A stretch of DNA of 64,000 nucleotides from Pseudomonas sp. (GCF_030147005.1 NZ_JASLAW010000251.1:8285-72284); one strand, 5' to 3'. Numbered from the stretch's first letter, positions 1 through 9,417 are shown. A program made the numbers and translations. The notes: generated by a model not told the origin, from the letters alone.

Positions 1-578
1 TCCGACTTACCCCCTGCCGACCCACCCACGAACAAGCACGGAAAACGCCCCGACTCATACAGCGCCTCCATAAAAAACGATTCCGACGCCGACAACCCAT
101 CGAACACCACATACGCCAACGTATCGCGATGATCGATCTGTGTGTGCACCTGCACTCGCTTGATATTGCTGACCAGCTTGGCAATCCGCTCCTGCATGCC
201 CAGGCGCTTGCCGCCACTGCGGATGTCCTCACATTCCAACGGCACCATCACCACCTCGGCGGAGGCGATCACGCTGTCGTCGAACAGCTGCAACACCACC
301 CGGTCCCAGCGCTCACCGGTGGCGCAGTAGAGGGCGTTGGCGGCGTTGCAGAGTTCGCCGGAGGTGGTGCAGAGGCTGATTGTGGATTGAGGGAATTGGC
401 GCTTGAGCTGGGCCGCGACTTGGTCGATGTCCAAGTGCGGGGAGATGAAGCCGGTGATGAGGATAGGGCTGATGCGCAGGGTGGCTAAGGACGCGCCCAG
501 CTCGCTGGCGGTGCAGGTGAGGGTAGCGGTGCCTTGACGGTTGGGCCGGGCTTTTTTGAGGAGGGAGAGTGGGTTCAT
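1..578 (-). CDS. FIST-domain sensor protein, 3' part outside the window
   Basis: The minus strand is open from ATG at 578 to the window edge (192 codons, no stop). The translation begins MNPLSLLKKARPN and continues with a mixed alpha/beta sequence containing ITGFISPHLDID, CTTSGELCNA and LFVGGSAGGK, which I recognise as the FIST N-terminal sensor domain (small-ligand sensing). In other pseudomonads a FIST protein carrying a methyl-accepting chemotaxis signalling region lies next to folD, so the missing C-terminus may be a chemotaxis transducer; that part is inference because it is not in the window. No good Shine-Dalgarno sequence is visible before the ATG, so the start is tentative. It is transcribed in the same direction as folD, but the folD terminator near 800 separates them. 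Confidence 0.7.
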   Translation of the reverse strand, partial: MNPLSLLKKARPNRQGTATLTCTASELGASLATLRISPILITGFISPHLDIDQVAAQLKRQFPQSTISLCTTSGELCNAANALYCATGERWDRVVLQLFDDSVIASAEVVMVPLECEDIRSGGKRLGMQERIAKLVSNIKRVQVHTQIDHRDTLAYVVFDGLSASESFFMEALYESGRFPCLFVGGSAGGKS

Positions 579-790
579 GGTTGGGGCTCGATCGGAAGGG
601 GCGCAAGGTGTAGGCATGCGGTTAGTAGGGTTATCGGCGGGTGGAGCGGGGCCTGGAGGGGAGGTGGACGGGGGCGCGACGGGTGGTCAGCCTGGATCAC
701 ATTGGGAGTGGTGTCAGAAACTGTCGAATGTTCTTACAGAACCAGACGAAACTGCTTAAAACTGAGAAAACAGATTGTCTTCTGGCAATA

Positions 791-819
791 AAAAGCCCTG
801 CGATAAGGCAGGGCTTTTT
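791..819 (-). terminator. Intrinsic terminator of folD
   Basis: The stem AGCCCTG/CAGGGCT with a short loop is flanked by an A-run on one side and a T-run on the other, so it can work in both directions. It lies 16 bp past the folD stop codon. The stretch from 579 to 790 has no gene I can support. Confidence 0.85.
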
Positions 820-834
820 CAGTACCCCTGGTTA

Positions 835-1689
835 TTAGGCGTGCAACGATTCTGCGGCATACAGGGTGTTTTCCAGCAGGCACGCCCGGGTCATCGGGCC
901 TACACCGCCTGGAACCGGGGTGATCCAGCCTGCACGGGGCAGGGCGGTGTCGTAAACCACGTCGCCAACCAGCTTGCCGTCGTCCTGGCGGTTGATGCCC
1001 ACGTCGATGACGATGGCGCCTTCCTTGATCCACTCACCCTTGACCAGGCCCGGCTTGCCGGCGGCGACCACCACCAGGTCAGCGCGGCCAACATGGCCGG
1101 CGAGGTCTTTGGTGAAGCGGTGGGTGACGGTCACGGTGCAGCCGGCCAGCAACAGTTCCATGGCCATCGGGCGGCCAACGATATTCGACGCGCCAACGAC
1201 AACCGCGTCGAGGCCATAGAGATCAACCCCGGTGCTTTCCAGCAGGGTCATGATGCCTTTGGGCGTGCAGGGGCGCAGCAGTGGGATGCGCTGGGCCAGG
1301 CGGCCGACGTTATAGGGGTGGAACCCATCGACGTCTTTGTCCGGGCGGATGCGTTCCAGCAGTTTGGAGGCGTCCAGGTGCTCGGGCAGCGGCAACTGGA
1401 GCAGGATGCCGTCCATGTTCGGGTCATCATTGAGGCTGTCAATCAGGTCGGTCAGGTCCTGTTGAGTGGTCTGGGAAGGCAAGTCGTAGGCCTTGGAGAT
1501 AAAGCCGACCTCTTCACAGTCTTTACGCTTGTGCGAGACATAAACCTGAGAGGCAGGATCGCTGCCGACCAGGATCACCGCGAGGCCAGGCGTGCGCAGG
1601 CCTTGCTGGCGACGCTCGGTGACGCGTTTGGCGATCTGCTGGCGCAGGCTGGCGGCGATTGATTTGCCGTCGATAAGTTGTGCAGTCAT
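835..1689 (-). CDS. folD: Bifunctional methylenetetrahydrofolate dehydrogenase/methenyl-THF cyclohydrolase
   Basis: The 284-residue protein starts [16 protein letters not shown] and matches FolD end to end. It interconverts 5,10-methylene-THF, methenyl-THF and 10-formyl-THF in the cytosol using NADP. Visible signatures are the substrate-site segment [14 protein letters not shown] with the catalytic Lys (about residues 50-65), the QLPLPEHLD stretch, the Rossmann segment [18 protein letters not shown] (about 160-180) and the family signature [18 protein letters not shown] near the C-terminus. Length is normal for the family. It is monocistronic, divergent from the tRNA cluster and closed by the hairpin near 800. 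Confidence 0.97.
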   Translation of the reverse strand: MTAQLIDGKSIAASLRQQIAKRVTERRQQGLRTPGLAVILVGSDPASQVYVSHKRKDCEEVGFISKAYDLPSQTTQQDLTDLIDSLNDDPNMDGILLQLPLPEHLDASKLLERIRPDKDVDGFHPYNVGRLAQRIPLLRPCTPKGIMTLLESTGVDLYGLDAVVVGASNIVGRPMAMELLLAGCTVTVTHRFTKDLAGHVGRADLVVVAAGKPGLVKGEWIKEGAIVIDVGINRQDDGKLVGDVVYDTALPRAGWITPVPGGVGPMTRACLLENTLYAAESLHA

Positions 1690-1821
1690 TACGCGTGATT
1701 AACCATCGAGAGGGGGAAGAAAAGTGCGCGCATTCTCGCATGCCGAGGCGCGAGGGCAAAGGCGCTTGGTCTGCAAATTGCCCTAACCCCTTAAATAAAA
1801 TGAATTTTTTTCAAAAAAGAT

Positions 1822-1848
1822 TTGACGGGTTTCGGGACCCTCTATACT
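1822..1848 (+). promoter_or_regulatory. Sigma-70-type promoter of the tRNA cluster
   Basis: TTGACG (1822-1827) and TATACT (1843-1848) are separated by a short 15-bp spacer. The pair lies about 115 bp before the first tRNA. No coding sequence is visible between folD (1689) and the tRNA-Arg gene, so this is the natural start of the tRNA transcript. The 1690-1820 stretch should hold the folD promoter, which I could not pin down. Confidence 0.55.
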
Positions 1849-1964
1849 ATTCGTCGCACTTGTCGGGCACAGCCTAGCACTGGTTAGAAGGTCAAGCAGA
1901 TTGAGTTGTGCTGCAAGGCTGGAAACACTTAGTTTGTAATCCTCCAAGAGTACAGATTAATCAG

Positions 1965-2041
1965 GCGCCCGTAGCTCAGCTGGATAGAGCATCCGCCTTC
2001 TAAGCGGATGGTCGCAGGTTCGAGTCCTGCCGGGTGCGCCA
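1965..2041 (+). tRNA. tRNA-Arg (anticodon TCT)
   Basis: The 77-nt cloverleaf has acceptor stem GCGCCCG/CGGGTGC (one G-T pair), D-arm GCTC/GAGC, anticodon stem TCCGC/GCGGA with loop CTTCTAA giving anticodon TCT (reads AGA), T-arm GCAGG/CCTGC with the TTCGAGT loop, and an encoded CCA end. It is the first gene of a four-tRNA cluster between folD and tig. Confidence 0.97.
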
Positions 2042-2073
2042 TTAGGCAGCTTTGGCACAAGTAGCGCTAGATG

Positions 2074-2149
2074 GTGGGCGTAGCTCAGTTGGTAGAGCAC
2101 GGGATTGTGACTCCCGTTGTCGAGGGTTCGATCCCCTTCGTCCACCCCA
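2074..2149 (+). tRNA. tRNA-His (anticodon GTG), copy 1
   Basis: The acceptor stem is GTGGGCG/CGTCCAC, with a genomic G at 2073 that can supply the G-1 of tRNA-His opposite discriminator C. The anticodon loop TTGTGAC gives GTG. T-arm GAGGG/CCCCT closes on TTCGATC, and CCA is encoded. The same 76-nt sequence recurs at 2367-2442. Confidence 0.97.
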
Positions 2150-2156
2150 TATTTTA

Positions 2157-2187
2157 AAAGGCGCCAGATTAATCGTCTGGCGCCTTT
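2157..2187 (+). terminator. Strong hairpin after the first tRNA-His
   Basis: AAAGGCGCCAGA and TCTGGCGCCTTT form a perfect 12-bp stem around a short loop. Only three Ts follow, and tRNA-Leu starts 18 bp later, so this may be a leaky terminator or a processing hairpin. A near copy follows the second tRNA-His. Confidence 0.7.
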
Positions 2188-2205
2188 GCTTTAAGAGCTT
2201 CAAGC

Positions 2206-2290
2206 GCGGATGTGGTGGAATTGGTAGACACACTGGATTTAGGTTCCAGCGCCGCGAGGCGTAAGAGTTCGAGTCTCTTCATCCGCACCA
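2206..2290 (+). tRNA. tRNA-Leu (anticodon TAG)
   Basis: This is an 85-nt class II tRNA with acceptor stem GCGGATG/CATCCGC, anticodon stem CTGGA/TCCAG with loop TTTAGGT (anticodon TAG, reads CUA), a long variable arm (CGCCGCGAGGCG) and an encoded CCA end. Confidence 0.97.
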
Positions 2291-2366
2291 AATAAACGTT
2301 GCTCGGCCGTCAGGCAGGGCAAGGTTCAACAAAGAAGTAGTTTGGTTTCTTTGTTAACGCAATATG

Positions 2367-2442
2367 GTGGGCGTAGCTCAGTTGGTAGAGCACGGGATTG
2401 TGACTCCCGTTGTCGAGGGTTCGATCCCCTTCGTCCACCCCA
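2367..2442 (+). tRNA. tRNA-His (anticodon GTG), copy 2
   Basis: It is identical over its 76 nt to the copy at 2074-2149, including the preceding G and the CCA end. Together with the following hairpin it looks like a segmental duplication of the tRNA-His unit around tRNA-Leu. Confidence 0.97.
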
Positions 2443-2448
2443 TATTCG

Positions 2449-2483
2449 AAAGGCGCCAGATTTAACAGTCTGGCGCCTTTTTT
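2449..2483 (+). terminator. Intrinsic terminator of the tRNA cluster
   Basis: AAAGGCGCCAGA and TCTGGCGCCTTT form a 12-bp stem around a short loop, followed here by a longer T-run (TTTTTT) than in the copy at 2157. The stretch 2484-2750 after it holds no gene I can support. Confidence 0.9.
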
Positions 2484-2750
2484 GGTTTTGGCGGTTTGGT
2501 ATTTCGGTGGCCGCAGTTATTGGGCTGCATCGGCAGCGCGTTTCGTCGTATTTGTATGTCTCGATGATGCCGCGTTGCCTGCTCGCTCCGTTCGCGGGGC
2601 GGGGCGTCAGGGAGATGAATGGCTCCTTCTATATATAGAAGGGCGGCGCAGAGCCCTGGCGCAATGGGCTGTATTTGTCACCGGGGCGAGGTACTTCAGT
2701 GCCTTCGTACCGATAAATTGCCGGCTGTTTTCGGGTGTATTTCCAGTAGG

Positions 2751-2779
2751 GTGACTTCTTGAGTTTGACCCACTAGAAT
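2751..2779 (+). promoter_or_regulatory. Probable sigma-70 promoter of tig
   Basis: GTGACT (2751-2756) and TAGAAT (2774-2779) are spaced by 17 bp and lie about 60 bp before the tig start codon. The -10 matches consensus at five of six positions, the -35 at four. Confidence 0.45.
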
Positions 2780-2838
2780 GCATGCCCTTGATTGGGGTCG
2801 GAAATGGCCGGCTAACGTCTGTGCAACGAGGAATATCC

Positions 2839-4149
2839 ATGCAAGTTTCTGTTGAAAATACTACTGCTCTCGAGCGCCGCCTGAGCATCACCGTGCCGGC
2901 AGAGCGTATCGAGACTGCGGTCAACAAGCGTCTGCAGCAGACTGCCCAAAAGGCCAAGATCGCTGGGTTCCGTCCAGGCAAAGTGCCGATGAGCGAAATC
3001 AAGCGTCGTTTTGGTGCCGATGCGCGCCAGGAAGCTGTAGGTGACGTGATCCAGGCTTCCTTCTACGAAGCCGTTGTCGAGCAGAAGCTGAACCCGGCTG
3101 GCTCGCCTTCGATCGAGCCCAAGTCCCTGGAAGCTGGCAAGGACCTGGAATACGTTGCTACATTCGAAGTGTTCCCTGAGTTTGAAGTGGCCGGTTTTGA
3201 AGGCATCGAAATCGAGCGCCTGAGCGCCGACGTCGCTGATTCGGACCTGGACAACATGCTGGAAATCCTGCGCAAGCAGAACACTCGTTTCGAAGTGGTC
3301 GAGCGCGCTGCCCAGAACGAAGACCAACTGAACATCGATTTCGTAGGCAAGGTTGACGGCGAAGTATTCGCTGGCGGTTCCGCCAAGGGCACCCAGCTGG
3401 TGCTGGGCTCCAACCGCATGATCCCAGGCTTCGAAGACGGTCTGGTTGGCGCCAAAGCCGGCGAAGAGCGCGTTCTGAACCTGGAATTCCCTGCTGACTA
3501 CCAGAACCTGGACCTGGCCGGCAAAGCCGCCGAGTTCACCGTGACCGTCAACAGTGTTTCCGAGCCTAAGCTGCCAGAACTGAACGAAGAGTTCTTCGCT
3601 CAATTCGGCATAAAGGAAACCGGTATCGAAGGCTTCCGCACCGAAGTTCGCAAGAACATGGAGCGTGAGCTGCGTCAGGCCATCAAGTCCAAGGTCAAAA
3701 ATCAGGTTATGGACGGTCTGCTGGCCGCCAACCCGATCGAAGTGCCCAAGGCTCTGCTGTCCAACGAAGTGGATCGCCTGCGCGTTCAAGCTGTTCAGCA
3801 GTTTGGTGGCAACATCAAGCCTGACCAACTGCCGGCCGAGCTGTTCGAAGAGCAAGCCAAGCGCCGTGTTGTGCTGGGCCTGATCGTGGCTGAAGTGGTC
3901 AAGCAGTTCGACCTCAAGCCAGACGAAGACCGTGTTCGCGAAATGATTCAGGAAATGGCATCGGCCTACCAGGAACCTGAGCAGGTCGTGGCTTGGTACT
4001 ACAAGAACGACCAGCAACTGAACGAAGTACGTTCGGTTGTGCTGGAAGAACAAGTTGTGGATACTGTTCTGCAGAAGGCTAAGGTGACCGATAAAGCGGT
4101 CTCTTACGAAGAAGCAGTCAAGCCGGCGGAAGCAGCACAAGCCGACTGA
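2839..4149 (+). CDS. tig: Trigger factor, ribosome-associated chaperone and prolyl isomerase
   Basis: The 436-residue protein starts [20 protein letters not shown]; this ATG is preceded by GAGGAA and gives the usual family length, whereas the open frame extends 19 codons further upstream without support. Domains in order: ribosome-binding domain with the signature [17 protein letters not shown] (about residues 43-60), FKBP-like PPIase domain (about 150-245, with [19 protein letters not shown]), and the helical C-terminal domain. It binds nascent chains at the ribosome exit tunnel. It heads the tig-clpP-clpX-lon chaperone/protease block and ends in its own terminator. Confidence 0.98.
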   Translation: MQVSVENTTALERRLSITVPAERIETAVNKRLQQTAQKAKIAGFRPGKVPMSEIKRRFGADARQEAVGDVIQASFYEAVVEQKLNPAGSPSIEPKSLEAGKDLEYVATFEVFPEFEVAGFEGIEIERLSADVADSDLDNMLEILRKQNTRFEVVERAAQNEDQLNIDFVGKVDGEVFAGGSAKGTQLVLGSNRMIPGFEDGLVGAKAGEERVLNLEFPADYQNLDLAGKAAEFTVTVNSVSEPKLPELNEEFFAQFGIKETGIEGFRTEVRKNMERELRQAIKSKVKNQVMDGLLAANPIEVPKALLSNEVDRLRVQAVQQFGGNIKPDQLPAELFEEQAKRRVVLGLIVAEVVKQFDLKPDEDRVREMIQEMASAYQEPEQVVAWYYKNDQQLNEVRSVVLEEQVVDTVLQKAKVTDKAVSYEEAVKPAEAAQAD

Positions 4150-4175
4150 TTGTCCAACTCGTTGGAAATTCAACC

Positions 4176-4206
4176 ATAAGCCAGCCTCGCGCTGGCTTAT
4201 GCGTTT
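4176..4206 (+). terminator. Terminator between tig and clpP
   Basis: ATAAGCCAGC and GCTGGCTTAT form a 10-bp stem with a 5-base loop, followed by GCGTTTT. clpP starts 35 bp later, so some readthrough is likely. Confidence 0.75.
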
Positions 4207-4240
4207 TCAAGACATGACTATTTGGGAGTAACTGCAGAGC

Positions 4241-4876
4241 ATGTTCCGTAATTCCTATATTCAGCAGAACTCTGATATCCAGGCCGCAGGCGGCCTGGTC
4301 CCGATGGTTGTCGAGCAGTCCGCTCGTGGTGAACGCGCCTACGACATCTACTCGCGCCTGCTCAAAGAGCGAGTGATCTTTCTGGTTGGCCCGGTAGAGG
4401 ACTACATGGCCAACCTGATCTGTGCGCAGCTGCTGTTCCTTGAAGCGGAAAACCCGGACAAGGACATCCATCTCTACATCAACTCGCCGGGCGGTTCGGT
4501 AACAGCGGGCATGTCGATCTACGACACCATGCAGTTCATCAAGCCAAACGTGTCGACTACCTGCATTGGCCAGGCCTGCAGCATGGGTGCATTCCTGCTG
4601 ACCGCCGGTGCCGAGGGCAAGCGTTACTGCCTGCCGAACTCACGTGTGATGATTCACCAGCCACTGGGTGGTTTCCAGGGTCAGGCATCGGACATCGAAA
4701 TCCATGCCAAGGAAATCCTCTTCATTCGTGAGCGTCTTAACACGCTGATGGCCAAGCACAGCGGGCACACACTTGAAGAAATCGAGCGTGATACCAACCG
4801 TGACAACTTCATGAGCGCTGAAGCCGCCCGTGAATACGGGTTGATCGACGCAGTGATCGAAAAGCGCCCCGCTTAA
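4241..4876 (+). CDS. clpP: ATP-dependent Clp protease proteolytic subunit
   Basis: The 211-residue protein has the full ClpP fold: catalytic Ser114 in [11 protein letters not shown], His139 in VMIHQPLGG and Asp188 in the DTNRDNF segment, plus the handle region. The first residues ([10 protein letters not shown] and on to about [10 protein letters not shown]) correspond to the short propeptide that ClpP removes from itself. It forms the barrel-shaped peptidase that works with ClpX or ClpA in the cytosol. It lies 112 bp before clpX in the standard arrangement; hairpins in the gap suggest processing or partial attenuation between the two. Confidence 0.98.
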   Translation: MFRNSYIQQNSDIQAAGGLVPMVVEQSARGERAYDIYSRLLKERVIFLVGPVEDYMANLICAQLLFLEAENPDKDIHLYINSPGGSVTAGMSIYDTMQFIKPNVSTTCIGQACSMGAFLLTAGAEGKRYCLPNSRVMIHQPLGGFQGQASDIEIHAKEILFIRERLNTLMAKHSGHTLEEIERDTNRDNFMSAEAAREYGLIDAVIEKRPA

Positions 4877-4899
4877 TATAAGCCGCTCAAAATAGGGTT

Positions 4900-4940
4900 G
4901 GTCGGCATGTCCGACCACTGGCGGGCTTGAAAAAGCCCGC
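4900..4940 (+). other. Two hairpins in the clpP-clpX spacer
   Basis: GGTCGG/CCGACC (4900-4916) and GCGGGCTT/AAGCCCGC (4921-4940) can each fold in the transcript. The second is not followed by a T-run, so it is not a classical terminator; it may stabilise the clpP mRNA end or set the clpP:clpX ratio. Confidence 0.5.
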
Positions 4941-4988
4941 ATAAGCCTTCATCTTGTGTTGCAAGCCTATCGGATTTGGATCGAACGA

Positions 4989-6272
4989 ATGACTGACACC
5001 CGCAACGGCGAGGACAACGGCAAGCTGCTCTATTGCTCCTTCTGTGGCAAAAGCCAGCATGAAGTACGCAAATTAATTGCCGGTCCCTCGGTGTTTATCT
5101 GCGACGAATGCGTCGACCTGTGCAATGACATCATCCGCGAGGAGGTGCAGGAAGCCCAGGCCGAGAGCAGTGCGCACAAACTCCCATCGCCCAAAGAAAT
5201 CAGCGGCATCCTTGACCAGTATGTGATTGGTCAGGAGCGTGCAAAGAAGGTTCTGGCCGTAGCGGTGTACAACCACTACAAGCGCTTGAACCAGCGTGAC
5301 AAGAAAGGCGACGAGGTCGAACTCGGCAAGAGTAATATCCTGCTGATCGGCCCTACAGGCTCGGGTAAAACCTTGCTTGCGGAAACCCTTGCTCGCCTGC
5401 TGAACGTTCCGTTCACTATCGCCGACGCCACCACCCTCACCGAGGCTGGCTACGTGGGCGAAGATGTCGAGAACATCATTCAGAAACTGCTGCAGAAGTG
5501 CGACTACGATGTAGAAAAGGCCCAGATGGGTATTGTCTACATCGACGAAATCGACAAGATTTCGCGCAAGTCGGACAACCCGTCGATCACTCGGGATGTT
5601 TCCGGTGAAGGCGTACAGCAGGCACTGTTGAAGCTGATCGAAGGCACGGTCGCTTCGGTACCGCCGCAAGGTGGCCGTAAGCACCCGCAGCAGGAATTCC
5701 TGCAGGTCGATACGCGCAACATCCTGTTCATCTGCGGCGGTGCGTTCTCCGGGCTGGAAAAGGTTATTCAGCAGCGTTCCACCCGCGGTGGCATCGGTTT
5801 TGGCGCGGAAGTGCGTAGCAAGGAAGAAGGCAAGAAGGTAGGCGAGTCCCTGCGTGAAGTCGAACCTGACGATCTGGTCAAGTTCGGTCTGATCCCGGAA
5901 TTCGTCGGTCGTCTGCCGGTCCTGGCCACGCTGGACGAGCTGGATGAGGCGGCTTTGATTCAGATCCTCACCGAGCCGAAAAACGCCCTGACCAAGCAAT
6001 ACGCCAAGCTGTTCGAAATGGAAGGTGTAGACCTCGAGTTCCGTACCGACGCGCTCAAATCAGTGGCCAAGCGGGCACTGGAGCGCAAGACCGGTGCACG
6101 TGGTCTGCGCTCGATCCTCGAAGGCGTGTTGCTCGACACCATGTACGAAATCCCCTCGCAGTCCGAGGTGAGCAAAGTGGTGATCGACGAAAGCGTTATC
6201 GAAGGCAAGTCCAAGCCACTGTATATCTATGAAAACAGTGAGCCGACTGCCAAGGCTGCACCTGACGCATAA
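4989..6272 (+). CDS. clpX: ATP-dependent Clp protease ATP-binding subunit ClpX
   Basis: The 427-residue protein starts [16 protein letters not shown]; the frame is open 11 codons upstream but this start gives the family length. The N-terminal zinc domain has Cys16, Cys19, Cys38 and Cys41. The AAA+ module shows Walker A GPTGSGKT (121-128), Walker B VYIDEID (183-189), the pore loop [10 protein letters not shown], sensor 1 ILFICGGAF and the GARGLR sensor 2 region. ClpX unfolds substrates and feeds them to ClpP. A terminator follows directly, separating it from lon. Confidence 0.98.
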   Translation: MTDTRNGEDNGKLLYCSFCGKSQHEVRKLIAGPSVFICDECVDLCNDIIREEVQEAQAESSAHKLPSPKEISGILDQYVIGQERAKKVLAVAVYNHYKRLNQRDKKGDEVELGKSNILLIGPTGSGKTLLAETLARLLNVPFTIADATTLTEAGYVGEDVENIIQKLLQKCDYDVEKAQMGIVYIDEIDKISRKSDNPSITRDVSGEGVQQALLKLIEGTVASVPPQGGRKHPQQEFLQVDTRNILFICGGAFSGLEKVIQQRSTRGGIGFGAEVRSKEEGKKVGESLREVEPDDLVKFGLIPEFVGRLPVLATLDELDEAALIQILTEPKNALTKQYAKLFEMEGVDLEFRTDALKSVAKRALERKTGARGLRSILEGVLLDTMYEIPSQSEVSKVVIDESVIEGKSKPLYIYENSEPTAKAAPDA

Positions 6273-6297
6273 GTGTCTGTGACGTAGCGGTACAAGC

Positions 6298-6327
6298 AAG
6301 GGGCCTTTCGGGGCCCCTTCTTTTTTT
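6298..6327 (+). terminator. Intrinsic terminator of clpX
   Basis: AAGGGGCC/GGCCCCTT stem followed by seven Ts at 6321-6327. Confidence 0.92.
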
Positions 6328-6392
6328 GGGGTGTTTTTGCGCCACGGCTGATTAAATCGCATTTATTCATGCGTTTAAGTGCTGGCATTGAG

Positions 6393-6421
6393 CTTGTTTT
6401 TTTTGCATGCAACCCCCATCT
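6393..6421 (+). promoter_or_regulatory. Sigma-32-like heat-shock promoter of lon
   Basis: CTTGTTT (6393-6399) and CCCCATCT (6414-6421) are separated by 14 bp. The heat-shock consensus is CTTGAAA, 12-14 bp, CCCCATNT; the -10 part is a full match and the -35 keeps the core CTTG. The predicted start would give a leader of about 35 nt before the lon ATG. Lon is a known heat-shock gene in gamma-proteobacteria. Confidence 0.75.
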
Positions 6422-6462
6422 TGGTTTCAAGCTTATTTTTCAACTGTCATAGAGGCGAAATC

Positions 6463-8859
6463 ATGAAGACAACCATCGAATTGCCTCTCCTGCCGTTGCG
6501 TGATGTCGTCGTCTATCCGCACATGGTTATCCCGCTGTTCGTGGGGCGCGAGAAGTCTATCGAAGCCCTCGAGGCCGCGATGACGGGCGACAAGCAGATC
6601 CTGCTGTTGGCCCAAAAGAATCCTGCTGATGATGATCCGGGCGAAGACGCCCTGTATCGCGTCGGCACCGTTGCGACTGTTCTGCAATTGCTCAAGCTGC
6701 CCGACGGTACCGTCAAGGTGCTGGTGGAAGGCGAGCAGCGTGGCGCGGTAGAGCGTTTCATGGAGGTGGACGGCCACCTGCGTGCCGAAGTAACGCTGAT
6801 CGACGAAGTCGAAGCCCCTGAGCGCGAATCCGAAGTGTTCGTGCGCAGCCTGCTGTCGCAGTTCGAGCAGTATGTGCAGCTGGGTAAGAAAGTCCCGGCT
6901 GAAGTCCTGTCGTCCCTTAACAGCATCGATGAGCCGAGCCGCCTGGTCGACACCATGGCTGCGCACATGGCGCTGAAAATCGATCAGAAGCAGGACATCC
7001 TCGAAATCATCGATCTGTCGGCCCGTGTCGAGCACGTGCTGGCACTGTTGGATGGCGAAATCGACCTGCTGCAGGTTGAGAAACGTATTCGTGGCCGCGT
7101 GAAGAAACAGATGGAGCGCAGTCAGCGCGAGTACTACTTGAATGAGCAGATGAAGGCCATTCAGAAAGAACTCGGCGACGGCGAAGAAGGCCACAACGAG
7201 ATCGAAGAGCTGAAAAAGCGCATCGATGCCGCCGGCCTGCCGAAAGACGCGTTGACCAAGGCGACGGCCGAGCTGAACAAGCTCAAGCAGATGTCACCGA
7301 TGTCGGCCGAAGCCACCGTGGTTCGCTCCTACATTGATTGGCTGGTGCAGGTGCCGTGGAAAGCTCAGACCAAGGTACGCCTGGACTTGACACGCGCTGA
7401 AGAAATCCTCGATGCCGACCATTACGGCCTTGAAGAGGTCAAGGAACGTATCCTTGAATACCTCGCCGTGCAAAAGCGCGTGAAGAAAATTCGCGGCCCA
7501 GTGCTATGCCTGGTCGGTCCTCCCGGGGTGGGTAAAACCTCTCTGGCGGAGTCGATCGCCAGTGCGACCAATCGCAAGTTCGTGCGCATGGCCCTCGGCG
7601 GCGTGCGTGACGAAGCTGAAATCCGTGGCCATCGCCGGACTTACATCGGTTCGATGCCGGGAAGATTGATTCAAAAAATGACAAAAGTGGGCGTGCGCAA
7701 CCCGCTGTTCCTGCTCGATGAAATCGACAAAATGGGCAGCGACATGCGTGGCGACCCGGCGTCGGCGTTGCTCGAGGTGCTCGATCCCGAGCAGAACCAC
7801 AATTTCAACGATCATTACCTGGAAGTCGATTACGACTTGTCCGACGTAATGTTCCTGTGCACTTCCAACTCCATGAACATTCCGCCAGCGTTGCTGGACC
7901 GGATGGAGGTGATTCGTCTGCCGGGTTACACCGAAGACGAGAAGATCAACATCGCCGTCAAATACCTCGCGCCCAAGCAGATTTCGGCCAACGGCCTGAA
8001 GAAAGGCGAAATCGAGTTTGACGTCGAAGCGATTCGAGACATCGTGCGTTACTACACCCGCGAGGCCGGCGTACGGGGCCTTGAGCGTCAGATCGCAAAG
8101 ATCTGCCGCAAGGCGGTCAAGGAACATGCGCTGGAAAAACGCTTCTCGGTGAAGGTGACGGCCGACGCGCTGGAACATTTCCTCGGTGTGCGCAAGTTCC
8201 GCTACGGCCTGGCCGAGCAGCAGGATCAGGTAGGGCAGGTGACTGGCCTGGCGTGGACCCAGGTGGGCGGCGAGTTGCTGACCATTGAAGCGGCGGTGAT
8301 CCCGGGCAAGGGCCAGTTGATCAAGACCGGCTCCCTCGGCGATGTGATGGTCGAATCCATCACTGCCGCGCAGACCGTGGTGCGCAGTCGTGCCAGGAGC
8401 CTGGGTATCCCCCTGGACTTCCACGAGAAGCACGACACCCATATCCATATGCCGGAAGGGGCGACCCCGAAGGACGGCCCCAGCGCGGGTGTAGGCATGT
8501 GCACGGCCCTGGTGTCGGCATTGACCGGCATTCCGGTGCGTGCCGATGTAGCGATGACCGGGGAAATTACCCTGCGCGGCCAGGTATTGGCTATCGGTGG
8601 TCTGAAAGAGAAATTACTCGCCGCACACCGTGGTGGAATCAAGACCGTGATCATTCCTGAAGAGAATGTTCGTGATTTGAAGGAAATTCCTGACAACATC
8701 AAACAGGATCTTCAGATCAAACCGGTTAAATGGATTGACGAAGTCCTGCAAATTGCGCTGCAATACGCGCCGGAGCCCTTGCCGGATGTGGCTCCGGAGA
8801 TTGTCGCGAAGGACGAAAAACGCGAGTCGGATTCCAAGGAAAGAATTAGCACGCATTAA
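6463..8859 (+). CDS. lon: ATP-dependent protease Lon
   Basis: The 798-residue protein starts [19 protein letters not shown], preceded by GAGGCGAAATC. Domains in order: N-terminal substrate-binding LON domain (about 6-200), coiled-coil linker (about 225-300), AAA+ module with Walker A GPPGVGKT (352-359) and [10 protein letters not shown], and the C-terminal protease domain with Ser674 in PKDGPSAG and Lys717 in GGLKEK, which form the Ser-Lys dyad. It degrades misfolded and regulatory proteins in the cytosol. It has its own heat-shock-type promoter and is followed by hupB. Confidence 0.98.
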   Translation: MKTTIELPLLPLRDVVVYPHMVIPLFVGREKSIEALEAAMTGDKQILLLAQKNPADDDPGEDALYRVGTVATVLQLLKLPDGTVKVLVEGEQRGAVERFMEVDGHLRAEVTLIDEVEAPERESEVFVRSLLSQFEQYVQLGKKVPAEVLSSLNSIDEPSRLVDTMAAHMALKIDQKQDILEIIDLSARVEHVLALLDGEIDLLQVEKRIRGRVKKQMERSQREYYLNEQMKAIQKELGDGEEGHNEIEELKKRIDAAGLPKDALTKATAELNKLKQMSPMSAEATVVRSYIDWLVQVPWKAQTKVRLDLTRAEEILDADHYGLEEVKERILEYLAVQKRVKKIRGPVLCLVGPPGVGKTSLAESIASATNRKFVRMALGGVRDEAEIRGHRRTYIGSMPGRLIQKMTKVGVRNPLFLLDEIDKMGSDMRGDPASALLEVLDPEQNHNFNDHYLEVDYDLSDVMFLCTSNSMNIPPALLDRMEVIRLPGYTEDEKINIAVKYLAPKQISANGLKKGEIEFDVEAIRDIVRYYTREAGVRGLERQIAKICRKAVKEHALEKRFSVKVTADALEHFLGVRKFRYGLAEQQDQVGQVTGLAWTQVGGELLTIEAAVIPGKGQLIKTGSLGDVMVESITAAQTVVRSRARSLGIPLDFHEKHDTHIHMPEGATPKDGPSAGVGMCTALVSALTGIPVRADVAMTGEITLRGQVLAIGGLKEKLLAAHRGGIKTVIIPEENVRDLKEIPDNIKQDLQIKPVKWIDEVLQIALQYAPEPLPDVAPEIVAKDEKRESDSKERISTH

Positions 8860-8883
8860 TGTGCTGGAGCCTGGGGGGCTTTC

Positions 8884-8913
8884 TTGACAGCTTTTTAGAG
8901 CCCTTGTTATAAA
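8884..8913 (+). promoter_or_regulatory. Sigma-70 promoter of hupB
   Basis: A perfect -35 TTGACA (8884-8889) is followed by TTATAA (8907-8912, 17-bp spacer) or TATAAA (8908-8913, 18 bp). It lies about 95 bp before the hupB start. An AGAGCC...GGCTCT inverted repeat brackets the -10 region. Confidence 0.75.
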
Positions 8914-9007
8914 GCGGCTCTTAAGTGTCTGTAGGCCATCCAGCACTGATTTTTGCTTTCACCAAAAAACTTAGAATCATACTCATAGATATATAAGGGG
9001 ACTTAGA

Positions 9008-9280
9008 GTGAACAAGTCGGAACTGATTGATGCTATCGCTGCATCCGCTGATATCCCGAAAGCTGCTGCCGGCCGTGCGCTGGACGCAGTAATCGAATCC
9101 GTCACTGGCGCTCTGAAGGCCGGCGACTCCGTGGTACTGGTAGGCTTCGGTACTTTCTCTGTGACTGACCGCCCAGCTCGCACTGGCCGTAACCCACAGA
9201 CCGGCAAAGCACTGCAAATCGCTGCTGCCAAGAAACCAGGTTTCAAAGCCGGTAAAGCCCTGAAAGAAGCCGTTAACTAA
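9008..9280 (+). CDS. hupB: DNA-binding protein HU-beta
   Basis: The 90-residue protein begins at a GTG codon 7 bases after a strong AAGGGGA ribosome site. [20 protein letters not shown] and the DNA-binding arm region [12 protein letters not shown] are typical of HU. It is a small basic nucleoid protein that bends DNA without strong sequence preference. Its place between lon and ppiD is the standard order in pseudomonads and enterics. Confidence 0.98.
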   Translation: MNKSELIDAIAASADIPKAAAGRALDAVIESVTGALKAGDSVVLVGFGTFSVTDRPARTGRNPQTGKALQIAAAKKPGFKAGKALKEAVN

Positions 9281-9333
9281 GCTTCGATCGAGCCTTTGCT
9301 TACCCGGGTCGGACGCAGGTCTGGCCTGGCAGC

Positions 9334-9409
9334 GGAGCGGTAGCTGGCCCAAGTATCCATCGGGTCGCCACGCCGGGGGTCAGAGTTAAAACCCCCGTCC
9401 GCTCCGCCA
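9334..9409 (+). pseudogene. Degenerate tRNA-Asp-like sequence
   Basis: This 76-nt stretch starts GGAGCGGTAG and ends GTCCGCTCCGCCA, exactly as a tRNA-Asp does; the acceptor stem GGAGCGG/CCGCTCC is perfect, a CCA end is present and the segment CACGCCGGGGGTC matches the anticodon-stem/variable-loop part of tRNA-Asp. The middle has diverged: no recognisable D-arm, no GTC anticodon in a proper loop, and the T-loop reads GTTAAAA instead of GTTCGAG. Length is within one base of tRNA-Asp. I read it as a tRNA relic or tRNA-like RNA, followed by a good terminator. A chance resemblance driven by the stem is possible. Confidence 0.5.
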
Positions 9410-9417
9410 GTTACGAG

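Noticed and set aside
1690..2838. parRS two-component genes expected between folD and tig by comparison with P. aeruginosa
   Set aside because: No open frame with response-regulator or kinase motifs exists here; the space holds only tRNAs, hairpins and the tig promoter.
2812..4173. A 453-residue open frame on the strand opposite tig
   Set aside because: It is a mirror of the trigger factor gene in a GC-rich codon pattern, has no ribosome site and a composition rich in Leu, His, Gln and Val typical of antisense shadows.
4921..4940. Terminator between clpP and clpX
   Set aside because: The stem is good but no T-run follows, and clpPX are normally cotranscribed; kept only as a hairpin.
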